Assembly (NCBI GenBank): GCA_031308135.1
Contig: JAHLJT010009419.1
Location: forward strand, 182,916,856-182,980,855
Length of the DNA stretch: 64,000 nucleotides
Source: Acheta domesticus
Lineage: Eukaryota; Arthropoda; Insecta; Orthoptera; Gryllidae
Reading direction: 5' to 3'
Shown: positions 33,770 to 45,015 of the stretch, in pieces
How the letters are laid out: every line of letters starts with the position of its first letter
How positions within the stretch are numbered: the first letter of the stretch is position 1
The notes under the pieces: generated by a model
Databases searched by the model: none
What the model saw: only the letters and a program-made list of their open reading frames with translations
What the model was told of the DNA's origin: nothing
Translations under genes and position numbers: made by a program

Positions 33770-34990
33770 GGCAAAAGCGAAAGGGGAACCGTCTTTTCTG
33801 CCTGCTGGAGGCCATGCCCGCGGGCGGTCAGTGACCGGGCGGTCCTGGCCGGGAGGCGCGTCCTGGGGCAGCTGGGCCCGCCGCCGCCGCCGACGACGAC
33901 CGTTGGCCTGCACGCCTGCCTCCGCCCCCGCATTGATGCCGGCGGGAGGCGGCGGCCGGGATGGCGATGGAGGCAGCAGCTGTGGAGGCGGTGGAGCAAG
34001 GGCGTCAGTAATGGAGTCGGCGGGGTTGCGGTGACGGGGACTTCGGCGGAAGCGGCGGTGGAGGCGGCTGCGGCTGCGGTAGCGGTGGCGGTGACTTTTG
34101 CGGTGGCGGAGACTGCGTCTGCGCAAGTGACGGCGGCGGCAGTGGAGGCGGCAGCGGCAGCGGCGGGGGCGGTGGGTGGCGGGGCGGATGGCGGGGCGGG
34201 TGGCGGGGCGTTGGGGACGGCAGGGGCTGGCGGGGGCGGCGGGGCGGCGGGGCGGCGGGGCGGCGGGGCGGCGGGGCGGCGGGGCGGCGGGGCGGCGGGG
34301 CGGCGGGGCGGCGGGGCGGCGGGGCGGCGGGGCGGCGGGGCGGCGGGGCGGCGGGGCGGCGGGGCGGCGGGGCGGCGGGGCGGCGGGGCGGCGGGGCGGC
34401 GGGGCGGCGGGGCGGCGGGGCGGCGGGGCGGCGGGGCGGCGGGGCGGCGGGGCGGCGGGGCGGCGGGGCGGCGGGGCGGCGGGGCGGCGGGGCGGCGGGG
34501 CGGCGGGGCGGCGGGGCGGCGGGGCGGCGGGGCGGCGGGGCGGCGGGGCGGCGGGGCGGCGGGGCGGCGGGGCGGCGGGGCGGCGGGGCGGCGGGGCGGC
34601 GGGGCGGCGGGGCGGCGGGGCGGCGGGGCGGCGGGGCGGCGGGGCGGCGGGGCGGCGGGGCGGCGGGGCGGCGGGGCGGCGGGGCGGCGGGGCGGCGGGG
34701 CGGCGGGGCGGCGGGGCGGCGGGGCGGCGGGGCGGCGGGGCGGCGGGGCGGCGGGGCGGCGGGGCGGCGGGGCGGCGGGGCGGCGGGGGTGGTGGGGCCG
34801 GGGGCGGCGGCGTTGAAGAGGGCTGCTGTTGCCGAAGCAGAGTGGCGTCTGCGGCGGCGGGGGTGAGGGCGACGAGGGAGGCGGTAGCAGAGTTTGAGGC
34901 GCGGCGGTAGTTGCGGTGGCTGGGTCTGGGGCGGCGTCCAGCGCAGGGCGGGACGCAACTCGAGACAGCTGCCTCGCGCCACGTCAGCGT
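33770..34990. other. GC/CpG-rich island carrying an 8-bp minisatellite
   Basis: About 1.2 kb of CpG-dense sequence. Flanks of the array (33870-34230 and 34790-34990) are GCN- and GGN-triplet rich without a clear unit. Long frames on both strands (for example 33728-35035 minus) consist of the array plus low-complexity arms. I found no domain and do not call a gene. Confidence 0.6.
34235..34789. repeat. (GGCGGGGC)n minisatellite, about 69 units
   Basis: A strictly regular 8-bp unit runs for about 555 bp with no visible interruption until it breaks at GGCGGGGGTGGTGG. All three forward frames stay open because 8 bases times 3 gives an 8-residue repeat (AAGRRGGG on this strand, PRRPAAPP on the other). 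The G-runs of 4 and 2 on one strand favour G-quadruplex or slipped structures. Copy number in an assembly may be inexact. Confidence 0.97.
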
Positions 34991-36440
34991 GTCTCCAGCG
35001 TGGCCGTGACCAAAACTCTTTGCGCCACTCGTCATGAGCAGTGCGCTCCCAGAAGACTTTTATTCATGATTAACACGTCGTTTGTTCTGCCCTGCCGTCG
35101 AGGACACGCCAAGAAGTTATCTGTCCTCTGGTAAAATAAGAGCGTGTCTGAGAAATTGAATCACAAGATTCAGAAAAGGTAAAACTGACAAAAAGTATTT
35201 TTTTCAGGAATCACAAAAATATTTCTATATGCTCTTCATCACATTGTTGAAGCGTGTTTCTAGTGCATTTCTTTTACTTTAGTTTACATTCCAAATATCT
35301 TACAATGGACACTTGGAAAATTCCTTTCTCAAATGCCTCTCCCTGATGTCTCACCTAAAAGAGCCATCTATTTTTTTTTACTTCTTTGGTCGCAATTCCC
35401 TAATTGTAAGTATATCAACATTACTTATCCCTTTGATAGTGAATCAAGCAGACCCACTATCCTTCTTCTACGTTAGTATTCGTTTGCAATGTAGTCGCTT
35501 TATAGCACTAAAACTACTGTCACGTGGCAAAAGCGAATGACCTCTTAAATGGAAATATGTGTTGTAGCTTGGATCACATAATCAACCATAGCGAGCAAAA
35601 GCCGAGCCAATGCATTAATTTTTTATTTTTTTTCAAGAGATTCATCACTCTACAAGATTATATGCTGGATTTCATTTTTTATGTTCCTGAAAGTATCCCA
35701 ATAAAAACTACAAACATTGTCAGGTGTTCTCTTGATAATACCTTCATGGTAAACATAGCGAGTTGAATGATCAGTCTACAAGTTGATTATACACAAAAGG
35801 AATACTGACGGTTGCCGCAAAACACTCTATACCGTTTTTTCTATTTTCCAATAAGCGTATAACAAGTTTAGTTAATACCTTTCTGCAGCTTTTACGAATT
35901 TCAGATGGCAGAAATTTCAGATAAATTCTGCATTCCAATACGCAAATGTGCATTATTCCCGCCCAGCTCATTCATTCTAATTATAATATATGAAAAAAAG
36001 TAAAATTAAAATGTTATTATATTTATCGTTTCTGCATCTTGTATATTACGTTCAATTAACGTAATTTATATTCTTTACAAAAATTAAACTTGAATAGTGT
36101 GAATAAATGTGAGAAATACATTTTTGGTTGGTTAATGAATAAATTAATAGGCTGAAAATATAAACTCTAGTTGTAACTGTTAATATTATTGGTGTTTGTG
36201 ATTGCTATAATGAGTACTATTATTCCTCTCACTTCACGAATCATTTTATTTTTATTGCTAATTGGCAATGTCCATTCGTACCAATAATAAAAAATAAAAA
36301 AAAATTAATGTGATCTATTAGTTTAATATTTTGATTTCATTGTCACTCGAACGAAGATAGTTTAATTTCAGTGTTATGCACACGCCACTATATTAATGTT
36401 TTATTTATTATTAAAGCGCACTCTTTTATTGGCTATAAAG
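34991..36440. other. Unassigned AT-rich stretch
   Basis: Nothing recognisable. Confidence 0.45.
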
Positions 36441-36680
36441 TTAAATCTAGCCTCGGCTGAAAGCAAAAAGTGTGAGCAGATGTAGACTTCGCGCAGGGCG
36501 ACATCCCCATCCTGCTGCGGCAGTCTCACGGCGCACCAGCTCCTTCAAAGAGCTACATCTGCTTACGAACAGCTGCTCAGCCCCCGTAAGAACGCTTGCC
36601 TTCTCGCAAACGGTTTCCTCCTTCTCGCCTTACGCCGTGAAGAGAAGTACTCGTGTGAACGTCACCACTGGATGAAATAC
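36441..36680. other. GC-moderate unique segment
   Basis: A 240-bp segment of mixed composition in AT-rich surroundings. It contains AGAGCTACATCTGCTTACG and its approximate inverse GTGAGCAGATGTAGACTTCG about 75 bp upstream, so it can fold. The short frame at 36472-36675 is unrecognised. It might be a regulatory element, exon or degraded MITE. Confidence 0.35.
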
Positions 36681-39055
36681 AGCGGCATGTTACTCTTTCA
36701 AAATATAGAATTGTGTCATGAAAAGAGAATGCAGATTGTATTTAATAGCATGCAAAGAAAATATAGGCTAACGTTTTTTAATAAAATATTGTCTAGAATG
36801 ACTACTGTAATTAATTTCGTATGGGTTTTATTTTGATATGTTAAAAATGCATGTTACCGAAAGATATTTGTTCGTGCGGGAATTCTAACTCAGATTCTTT
36901 CACCAACCATGTTACACCTACACCGTCAGCTTCACCGCTACTGAGGGATGTAATATACCAATGATATAACGTTGTGGACAAATATAAAATATCACTGAAA
37001 ATGTTAATAAATGTTTTTGCCTCCTTTATGGAAATCAATATTTTCAATATCTTCTAAAACAAATGGCTTAAAATATAATTAATATTTTATATTTCAATAT
37101 TTATTTTATGAATACGTTTATATTTAATTATAAATATCTACTCAGATTTATGTACAGTTATAATTACAGCAGTTCAATAATTAAGACCAAATATCTACAC
37201 CCAGTAGACCACAAAAAGCTGGGCAATGGGCAAAGAAAAGAAGTCAAAGCAACCCCAGGCCGAAGAGAGTTCATCACGCAGATACTTCATCAATAGAAAA
37301 AAGGTGCGCCCTAATAATTGCAGAAGGCAATTCATTACAGCTTGAACAATTACTAGATATGTATTTTTACTTCACTGCACAATCCCATTAAAGCAAGTGT
37401 ACAACCAGGGCTTCACTCTGTCCTCCCTCTTCCCCTCTCATGTTGTTTTACATTTTTTCTCCACGCGAGGATGTCGCATTTATCATTCTTGCCCACTTGC
37501 ATATTAATTTGCATTTGCTTATCTGCACTCTTTCAACTTGTCTTCGCGATATACATCACATCTCACTCACTCCAAGGGTCCCGCGTATTTGTGGCTTATT
37601 CAGTCGCCAAACCCAAGTGTGCCCCTGGAAAGTATGCAACACCTCCATCACCAGTTCCTAGCAAGTGCGTTTTGATTCCCTCGCAGGGGTACATTGTCAC
37701 GAAATACACCCACACAAAACATTTGAAAATTCTTGCGATTCGCAAAAGATTAAATGCACGTAATTGTTTTCTATCAACCTTGAATTTGAGATATGATCTT
37801 ATATAACACATGATATGTTTAAGAACAAGAAATTCTTGTTTAAACTCGAGTTTTCCTGATTATATCCAACTTTCCAAAGAAGAGATTTGTCACTATAATT
37901 TGCATGATATGTATAATTTTGCACGCTATGAATACAGCAATAAAAGTCGCATTGTGGGTGAATTTGGCGTAAATGTATAGTTACTAGGATGAATTTGGAA
38001 CTATGGAATTAAAATTCAAACGACTGTTATTTTCACTAACACAAATTCTAATAATAAGTTTTATTTTCATAACTGTGATTTTATTCTGGATTGCTTAAGT
38101 TTTCTTAGTTTTATCGAAGTGTTTAAAGCACAGAAAATAGACATATGTTTGTCTACGACTCCGTAAATACAAATTTCATATTGAATTTTAAAATTCGTTT
38201 GCCTCAAGCTATTTAACATATTGTGTATATATCTTCAGTTGGAACTTTATAATTAAAGAATAGTTCTCGAATCGTTTCTTTAGACCTGTTTTAATCTCAC
38301 ATTAAATTACTGTATTTCAGAGGTAGTCTACGTATTAAAAGAGATAAAATATGAAGTGAAATGTGTCGGCGTGTATTTTGAGCACCGGCATTCCGAATGC
38401 GACGCTTAAGAGTAGCAGAGGTATCAAAAGGGTACTAAATGTTTAACATAATTTGATAATTTATTTGGTTGTCTGGCGACATTTGAAGAAAACAACAGTC
38501 TTGAAAACATTAAAACAGGTATAACACAATGATAATACGCATTAATTATTGATAATCTCCGGTGGTAAATGAGTTTTAACATTAATTCATGTAGAACTTT
38601 CACAATGCTTACAATATATTGATAGGGCATGAAGCAAAAATATTGTATATAGTGATACATATATACTTATTTACAAATGTTTTCCCTAATAAATGAAAAC
38701 GAACATATTTGACAATAAAGGGCTTTCCATATGTATTATAATGAGATAATTTGTTGCTTAATTACAGTATTATAAGATAAATAACTTTTAATATCAATAT
38801 TAATATTTTGATGAGAATTATGGGTTCTTGTTCATCTTCATTTCATGTGTTAATAACTCAGTTAACTAGTTCAACAATTGCAGTTCAGTTACAATACTCA
38901 CCACCAGGTTGTTAAAAAATGAATCAATACGATCAGAGATCTCACTCTTACGTCATTAAATTATTTTCTGTACATATTACGTTTGCCCTAATCGTATTTG
39001 ACGACATCCTACAAGCAGAGCGGTATCAATGACGTTTGTAAACGTACCCGCTCAG
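36681..39055. other. Unassigned AT-rich stretch
   Basis: No repeat partner or conserved coding sequence. See the rejected list for a short frame with a hydrophobic start at 37471-37806. Confidence 0.45.
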
Positions 39056-39345
39056 GCAATGTTCACACGCGTACTTCGTTACTCCCTATAACCTCACGCA
39101 ATGAAGCAAATCCTCCCGCAGAGTACATTCACAACTGCGAACGCCCACAATGAACAAACGGGCACGTAACGCGCATAACTTGTCGTGCACGTGCACCAGC
39201 ACGCACGACGCATGACTTCCCGCGGGCCGGCTCCTTGGCCGCACGTGTGTGGCCCAAACGGACACGCGCAGCCATACGCGCAGGCACTGCGTGGCCAAAG
39301 GGCAGGCAATCACTCGCGACAGGAGACCGGGGGCCGCGATGGCTT
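39056..39345. other. GC-moderate segment
   Basis: CpG-containing segment rich in CGCAC/GTGCG words. Short frames on both strands have no recognisable domain. Confidence 0.35.
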
Positions 39346-39406
39346 TTATTGCTACTGTAATGTTTCCTCGATCCCTTGCTATCTTATTTTTACTACATTA
39401 ATGATC

Positions 39407-39409
<3 letters not shown>

Positions 39410-39437
<28 letters not shown>

Positions 39438-39662
39438 GTAATAAAATTGTCTTTATTCGTGGCGAAGCTCAGGCCATTTGGCCTGCTCTTCCGCCTAACG
39501 ACATTAAATATATACATTATTTCCTAAACTATGAAGAAGATCCAGGGGAGCAAGATACTTTTACTTCTGGGAGAGAAAACTAGGGACCATCCCGGCATAC
39601 GCCTTAAGCGATTGAGTGAACCCAGAAAACCTTAATCGGGATGGCGGCTGAAGGCCCAGGAC
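39410..39662 (-). mobile_element. Short interspersed repeat, family C, copy 2
   Basis: Minus-strand counterpart of 20538-20766. In sense orientation it has GGTTTTCTGGGTTCACTC, AATCGCTTAAGGCGTATGCC, GGTCCCTAGTTTTCTCTCCC, the hairpin core at 39458-39495, and AATAAAGAC. A tail of (ATT)n appears as (AAT)n at 39411-39437 on the plus strand. It inserts with the same tail type as copy 1. Confidence 0.88.
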
Positions 39663-40717
39663 ATTGACAAAAATAGTAAATCTGAATTTACTTAATACAT
39701 TAATTAGAAAAAAATAATAAATTACAATATAAATTAATTAGAAGAAAAATAATCAATGGTAATACAAAAATGGCAAAATTAAGTAACAAAACTTATACAA
39801 TAAGAATAAATATTGTGTAATGTTAAATACTGACACAGTAGCTACAACAATATGGTAACATCAAATTGATAATTATAAGAACAGAGATTAGAATATTTTC
39901 AATTTCTATATCAGTTACAATCAAATAAATGTTATTTTATAAGATGTCCAGCGAAAAGAAAATTTAAAGTTTGTAGATATCACAGACAAAAGAAATTTAA
40001 TTTTAAGACAAATAGATAGAAGCAGATAAGCATTACATACTTTATGATGATTAAAATATATCTATCTATCACTTATTTAAACCCATGTAATGGTTCCTGA
40101 CTTTCTCTCATGAAAACAATTTATTTTAAGTTCTCCTGGAATCATGGATATAATAATTTGGGTGGCTTGCTCAGTAACACGTCCACGGGTGTTTTCGTAA
40201 TATTACAATACTTACTCTCTCAGGGCTTTCCTCCTGGTATCGTGGGCTGAAAAACATCGCTTGTACAAGGTTTCGGTTGGTAATCTTTTTATATTTAATA
40301 GCAAATAACGAAAATGACGAGGATGTTTTTTTATGAACGGTTTCTATTTAATAATGACAACAATGGTGTGGCTGTAGCATCGGCGACATGAGGTATCGGC
40401 CGTGTTCTTTATTCAAAAATCTTTTCTTCCAAAAAGTATTTAATTTTGATAACTTCTTTTTCTACATGCATTGTTCTAATACAATATTAATTTACTAATA
40501 TTTTCGTCCTGTCTTTTACAAATTACACGTATGTATCGCCGTATCTTTATTAATTTCCTGACCAAAGTTTATTTCTGAAGTACAAGAACACGTCGATGCT
40601 CTGATGTACCTCACCACCGAGGAGAAAGCAATGACTTGTCAAAAATTCCAGTTAGCAAATACTGTAAAATTTCATTCATATCCGACTTTCTCAACTCGTT
40701 GTCAGTATATAAATATA
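39663..40717. other. Unassigned AT-rich stretch
   Basis: Nothing recognisable. Confidence 0.45.
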
Positions 40718-41022
40718 AATATTATGAACCGGTTATTGAGTGTAGGTCATTAAAAAACACCGTTTTAAACTTCCAACGTTTCGGCTTTTATTAAGCCTTC
40801 ATCAGGGCATTTTTCGGATCTTTCGGTCCTCACCACGATTCTTGCATCTCATCCTTCCTACATTTTCCTTCTTACACTTCATGGCTTTCATTACACATGC
40901 ATTCCTTCCACCGCGCCATATTACCACGTCACCTTGTAACTGCATACCTCATCCTTACAACGTTGGAAGTTTAAAATGGTGTTTTTTTAATGATCTACAT
41001 TCAATAACCGGTCCATAATATT
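40718..41022. mobile_element. 305-bp MITE with about 63-bp inverted arms
   Basis: Left end AATATTATGAACCGGTTATT; reverse complement of right end AATATTATGGACCGGTTATT. The arms continue with GAGTGTAGGTCATTAAAAAA (ATG-AGATCATT in the other arm) and TTTTAAACTTCCAACGTT up to 40780 and from 40959. No coding capacity. On the minus strand, just inside the left arm, it carries a hammerhead-ribozyme-like core (see 40779-40805). Confidence 0.88.
40779..40805 (-). ncRNA. Hammerhead-ribozyme-like core 1
   Basis: Minus strand: CTGATGA (40805-40799), A, a 5-bp stem GGCTT/AAGCC with loop AATAA (40797-40783), then GAAA (40782-40779). That is the conserved hammerhead order CUGANGA, stem II, GAAA. The next bases CGTTGGAAG can pair with CTTCCAACG of the opposite MITE arm as stem III, followed there by TT, which could be the U-H of a cleavage site. 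Stem I is weak (one or two pairs). Activity is therefore unproven. Confidence 0.55.
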
Positions 41023-42341
41023 AATCAACAGAGGTCAAGAAATCAAGCACGTGTAAATTATTTATAAAGCACGTCCACAGCATTGGAGGCTATCTAAAAG
41101 TAAACTTTAAATTTTCGTTTGGCCCAATCTTCGTAACTATGGCGTTCACGGTGATGAAACTTCACATTGTCTTCGTCAATTAAAGAGCAATTTTAAATGT
41201 TCAGAAATGTTCGAATCTTCACAAAATTTAATAAATGAGTTAATAAAAAATTACGTTTACACCAACGTGGTCGGCAGAGTTACTAACGTAACTTAATTTC
41301 AAACTTCACAGCTTTCCTACTGCAAGAAAAACTATTAGTGTCTAGATTGGTTATCCTGCACTTAGGCTTTTGTTTCTGTTGGTGATGTTTTTGGAAGCAA
41401 ATGAGACGTTTTCTCCAGTATTCAGGTGATAAAATGTGCTGTTCTTATTGACAAAGTTAATAAAATAAGTCTCGTCCTGAAATGGGTCATGTTTAAATCA
41501 TTGTTTTCAATGTTGCTTGCAAATAAGGATGTATTTAAGATGAATCTTATTTCAGTATATAATTAATTTACGAACTTCATTATAAGTTTTATTTTAAATC
41601 TTTTCGTTTTACTGTCTGGCTAGACAATGTCGATATTTTACTAGTACATTTATAAAATTGTCACACAACAAATGTTTTGCCTCAAGCACTATACAGTTCT
41701 AGACATTTCTCTTTATTCTATAAGTATTTTTAGTGCCTTATCATGAAAAATAGATCAATAGACCACCATTCTTCTTTTATTATAATGTTAATCAAGGGAA
41801 CAGAAAGCCTCAAAAAATTGTGATGAATGATGAATATTTATGATTTTTTTTAGTCTTCAAAAGAAAGATCGACATTCTAAAATTTATACAAATCTAAGAA
41901 TCTACAAACTTGTCACTAAGTGGTTCTCGTAAAAAAGAGGAATTAAGATTAATAACATTGTTACGTTTCTCCAACGAGTAGAGAGTTCAATAAATGATAC
42001 GCTTAGGGGGAAACCTATATTTATGTAATAAACAAACTCACTCCTGAATCTATTTACAGACTGGAAGTATGCAGGAAGTTTCTTCAGCCAAAAGCAACGA
42101 GTTTCTTTATAGTCTTAATCATAATCTATTTTAGTAAGAGGTTGCTCCATACCGTCCGCGTTTAGCTGCATTTCAAGGAGGTAATAATTCTATGCTTATT
42201 AACAAGCAATTCGGCGTTTCCAGAAATGAATGCAATTCAGTTTTATGAACTCCAAAAATTTATATTTCCAATGCACTTTGTCAAAATGAAAGTTCTTAAT
42301 AATAACATGTGTTTGTGAAATACAATTTAATAATACAGTAA
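41023..42341. other. Unassigned AT-rich stretch
   Basis: Nothing recognisable. Confidence 0.45.
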
Positions 42342-42413
42342 TTATAAGAATGCGTTGCGTAAACTTTCAGTAGCTGAAGGACTACTGAAAGCTAACGCAA
42401 AGCATTCTTATAT
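42342..42413. repeat. Strong hairpin, stems about 30 bp
   Basis: ATAAGAATGC, TTGCGT and ACTTTCAGTAG at left are answered by CTACTGAAAG, ACGCAA and GCATTCTTAT at right, with a loop of under 10 bases and two short bulges. It resembles a small MITE or a pre-miRNA-like fold. No conservation evidence is available. Confidence 0.85.
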
Positions 42414-42534
42414 TTCATTTTTTATAACATCATATTCTTCAATTCCGAGCCCATACTTTAAAAAAATTATTTGAAAAATAATAAATGTCAGAAAAAGTTT
42501 ATAAATTATAATTTTGAATAATTAATTAGCCCTA

Positions 42535-42675
42535 GTTGTTCAGCTCATTGGTCAGCGTGCTCGCTTTCCAAGACGCGACCCAAGATTTGATGCCCGGTTG
42601 GGCAAGAATATAGTGTGTGTTCAGCACCCGTCTGAGCACTGTGAGAGAAGTTTGCCGTCAAAACGCAAATAAAGT
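42535..42675 (+). mobile_element. Degraded tRNA-derived SINE
   Basis: TAGTTGTTCAGCTCATTGG, then GTCAGCGTGCTCGCTTTCC (box A region), and a decayed box B AGATTTGATGCCCGG. A non-tRNA body ends GTCAAAACGCAAATAAAG. The head resembles the widespread TTGGTCAGCGTGCTCG type. No other copy in the window. Confidence 0.6.
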
Positions 42676-42929
42676 TTATGAACTGAACGATACAGACTTA
42701 AATTTCAGTTGCAAAAAAATATGACTTTCATTGACAAAATTCAATCAATTTGTAAGGACTGTAATATGCCGACACAAGAGACCAAGACAAATTTTCGAAG
42801 CGTGGAGAGGGCTTTGTAATCATTATGAAATTGGAAATATTTAAGGAAGCTATTCTGATAATCGTCAATACTCTATTTACAAGCATTTTCACTGAGCACC
42901 ATATTGAGAGAAGGTTAACTTGCTACTAC
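42676..42929. other. Unassigned spacer
   Basis: Nothing recognisable. Confidence 0.4.
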
Positions 42930-43212
42930 GGTGTCAGTCTCCCCCAGAGGGGTCATTGAGGGGCTGCGCAATGAGAGGGATTGCTGGCGAGCCGCTCGCT
43001 CCGCGACGTGCTTGATGAGGCGCGCCCCGGGAGCCGGCGCGCAACAACGGCGGCGGGGCGCGATCCAGGGACCTGCGCCGCCGTCACAAAGTGGCAGCGC
43101 GCGCACACGTGGTGTGACGCCCCGCCCCTCACTGCTCCATCCTCCGCTCCTCCCGCAACCTCCCTCCCCGCCTCACCTCGCCTCGTTTCGCTCCGTCCCA
43201 CCCCGCCCGCCC
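42930..43212. other. GC/CpG-rich left shoulder of a minisatellite island
   Basis: CpG-dense unique sequence leading into the 15-bp array. Open frames continue into the array and are compositional. Confidence 0.5.
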
Positions 43213-43900
43213 CGCCCTGCTCCTCACCGCCCTGCTCCTCACCGCCCTGCTCCTCCGCGCCCTGCTCCTCCCCGTCCTGCTCCCCCCGCCCCGCTCCTCC
43301 CCGCCGCGCTCCTTCCCGCCCCGCTCCTCCCCGCCCCGCTCCTCCCGCCTCGCTCCTCCCCGCCCCGCTCCACCCCGCCCCTCTCCACCCCGCCCCGCCC
43401 CGCTCCTCCCCGCCCCGCTCCTCCCCGCCGCGCTCCTTCCCGCCCCGCTCCTCCCCGCCGCGCTCCTCCCCGCCCCGCTCCTCCTCGCCCCGCTCCTCCC
43501 CGCCCCGCTCCTCCCCGCCCCGCTCCCCCCCGCCTCGCTCCTCCCCGCCGCGCTCCTTCCCGCCCCGCTCCTCCCCGCCGCGCTCCTCCCCGCCCCGCTC
43601 CTCCCCGCCCCGCTCCTCCCCACCCCGCTCCTCCCCGCCCCGCTCCTCCCCGCCCCGCTCCTCCCCGCCCCGCTCCTCCCCGCCCCGCTCCTCCCCGCCC
43701 CGCTCCTCCCCGCCCCGCTCCTCCCCGCCCCGCTCCTCCCCGCCCCGCTCCTCCCCGCCCCGCTCCGCTTCTTCCCGCCCCGCTCCTCCTCGTCCCGCTT
43801 CTCCCCGTCCCTATTCTCCCAGCCCCCTCCTCCCCACCCCGCTTCTCCCCGCTCCGCTCCTCCCCGCCCTGCTCCTCTCCTCCCCGCTCCACCCCTCCCC
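43213..43900. repeat. 15-bp minisatellite (CGCCCCGCTCCTCCC)n
   Basis: About 45 units of a 15-bp repeat over about 690 bp. Units are nearly perfect at 43600-43760. Variants (CTGCTCCTCACC, CGCGCTCCTTCC, CGCCTCG) mark the edges and three internal blocks. Because 15 is a multiple of 3, each frame repeats a 5-residue unit (for example SSPPR or APPRP), so long frames are guaranteed and not evidence of a protein. Confidence 0.96.
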
Positions 43901-44120
43901 TCCCGCCCACCCGGCCTGAGCGTTCGCCAACGGCCGGCCGGCGACGGCGCCACAATCGCCGCGCATTGTCCGGCGGCACAAAGGGCCGATGGCGCACAAA
44001 GCTGGCGTCGCGCCGCGTCGCGCCGCGCTGCGCACGCTAATCGGGGATGAAAGTGTTGCGAGCGCCGCCCGCGGAGCGCCGCCCCCGCGCGCACGCCCAC
44101 GCACACGCACACGCTCACAG
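43901..44120. other. GC/CpG-rich spacer between two minisatellites
   Basis: Unique CpG-rich sequence, including GCGTCGCGCCGCGTCGCG. No domain recognised in either strand. Confidence 0.5.
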
Positions 44121-44527
44121 CGCACGCCCCGCACGCCCCCGCACGCCCCCGCACGCCCCCCGCACGCCCCCGCACGCCCCCGCACGCCCCCGCACGCCCC
44201 CGCACGCCCCCGCACGCCCCCGCACGCCCCCGCACGCCCCCGCACGCCCCCGCACGCCCCCGCACGCCCCCGCACGCCCCCGCACGCCCCCGCACGCCCC
44301 CCGCACGCCCCCGCACGCCCCCGCACGCCCCCGCACGCCCCCGCACGCCCCCGCACGCCCCCGCACGCCCCCGCACGCCCCCGCACGCCCCCGCACGCCC
44401 CCGCACGCCCCCGCACGCCCCCGCACGCCCCCGCACGCCCCCGCACGCCCCCGCACGCCCCCGCACGCCCCCGCACGCCCCCGCACGCCCCCGCACGCCC
44501 CCGCACGCCCCCGCACGCCCCCGCACG
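44121..44527. repeat. 10-bp minisatellite (CGCACGCCCC)n, about 40 units
   Basis: Very regular array with two single-C insertions (about 44160 and 44301) that shift phase and separate otherwise identical blocks. Frames repeat a 10-residue unit. A short (CACACG)n-like lead-in at 44093-44118 suggests how it began. It lies only about 220 bp from the 15-bp array. Confidence 0.96.
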
Positions 44528-45015
44528 ATCCCTCCGCGTTCACCCCGACCCGTTTTGTCACCACGCACCTCCATCTATCACAACCTCTATACTAAGTGCT
44601 TTGTTGATTGGGTGCTCCTAGAGTTTTAAAATTCTTGAAAAGCCTGCCTTAGTTATTATTTTCTTCGTATTATTTTGCCTCGATCTTGTTTATAGACAGA
44701 CGACCAGGTGTATAGCACTACATTTATTTATTTATTTTTGACAAAAAACAACGTTTCGGAGCTAGTTGTGCTCCATCTTCAGGTTAAATGTTAAGATGAG
44801 AAGGAAATACGTGAGTACTCAAAAACCACTGATCTCCATTACCAGTGCGACCATGGAGTACAAGCTGAAGTAATCCGGCGTTCTCCCTGTATTTATTCAT
44901 TACAATCATCAATTAGACAGTAAAAGGAATGGATTAAATTTGTTGCGTAACATTTATTTACATTGCGTATATACAATTTATTTCATTTAATGAGTATATT
45001 ACGGCGGCGATGATT
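44528..45015. other. Unassigned stretch containing hammerhead-like core 2
   Basis: Apart from the motif at 44754-44782, a short (ATTT)n run at 44723-44737 and AT-rich sequence, nothing is recognised. The surroundings could be the end of a Penelope-like element, but no coding part is visible. Confidence 0.4.
44754..44782 (-). ncRNA. Hammerhead-ribozyme-like core 2
   Basis: Minus strand: CTGAAGA (44782-44776), T, stem II GGAGC/GCTCC with a 7-base loop ACAACTA (44774-44758), then GAAA (44757-44754), followed by CGTTGTTTTTTGTC. A GTC 10 bases beyond the GAAAC could serve as the cleavage triplet of a type I hammerhead with a very short stem III, as reported for Penelope-like elements. Stem I pairing is poor (CATTTA/TAAATG out of register). 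Activity unproven. Confidence 0.5.

Noticed and set aside
33728..35035. 435-codon minus-strand and 356-codon plus-strand open frames
   Set aside because: Both are created by the 8-bp GC repeat, whose period makes every frame open. The flanking residues are low-complexity and show no domain.
37471..37806. 111-codon frame with a signal-peptide-like hydrophobic start (MSHLSFLPTCILICICLSAL)
   Set aside because: No recognised family, no sign of splice or promoter context, and a frame this long is expected by chance in 64 kb. RNA-seq or conservation would be needed to revive it.
42931..44574. 369- to 481-codon Pro/Arg and Gly/Arg-rich frames
   Set aside because: They run through the 15-bp and 10-bp arrays on both strands at once, as expected from composition rather than selection.
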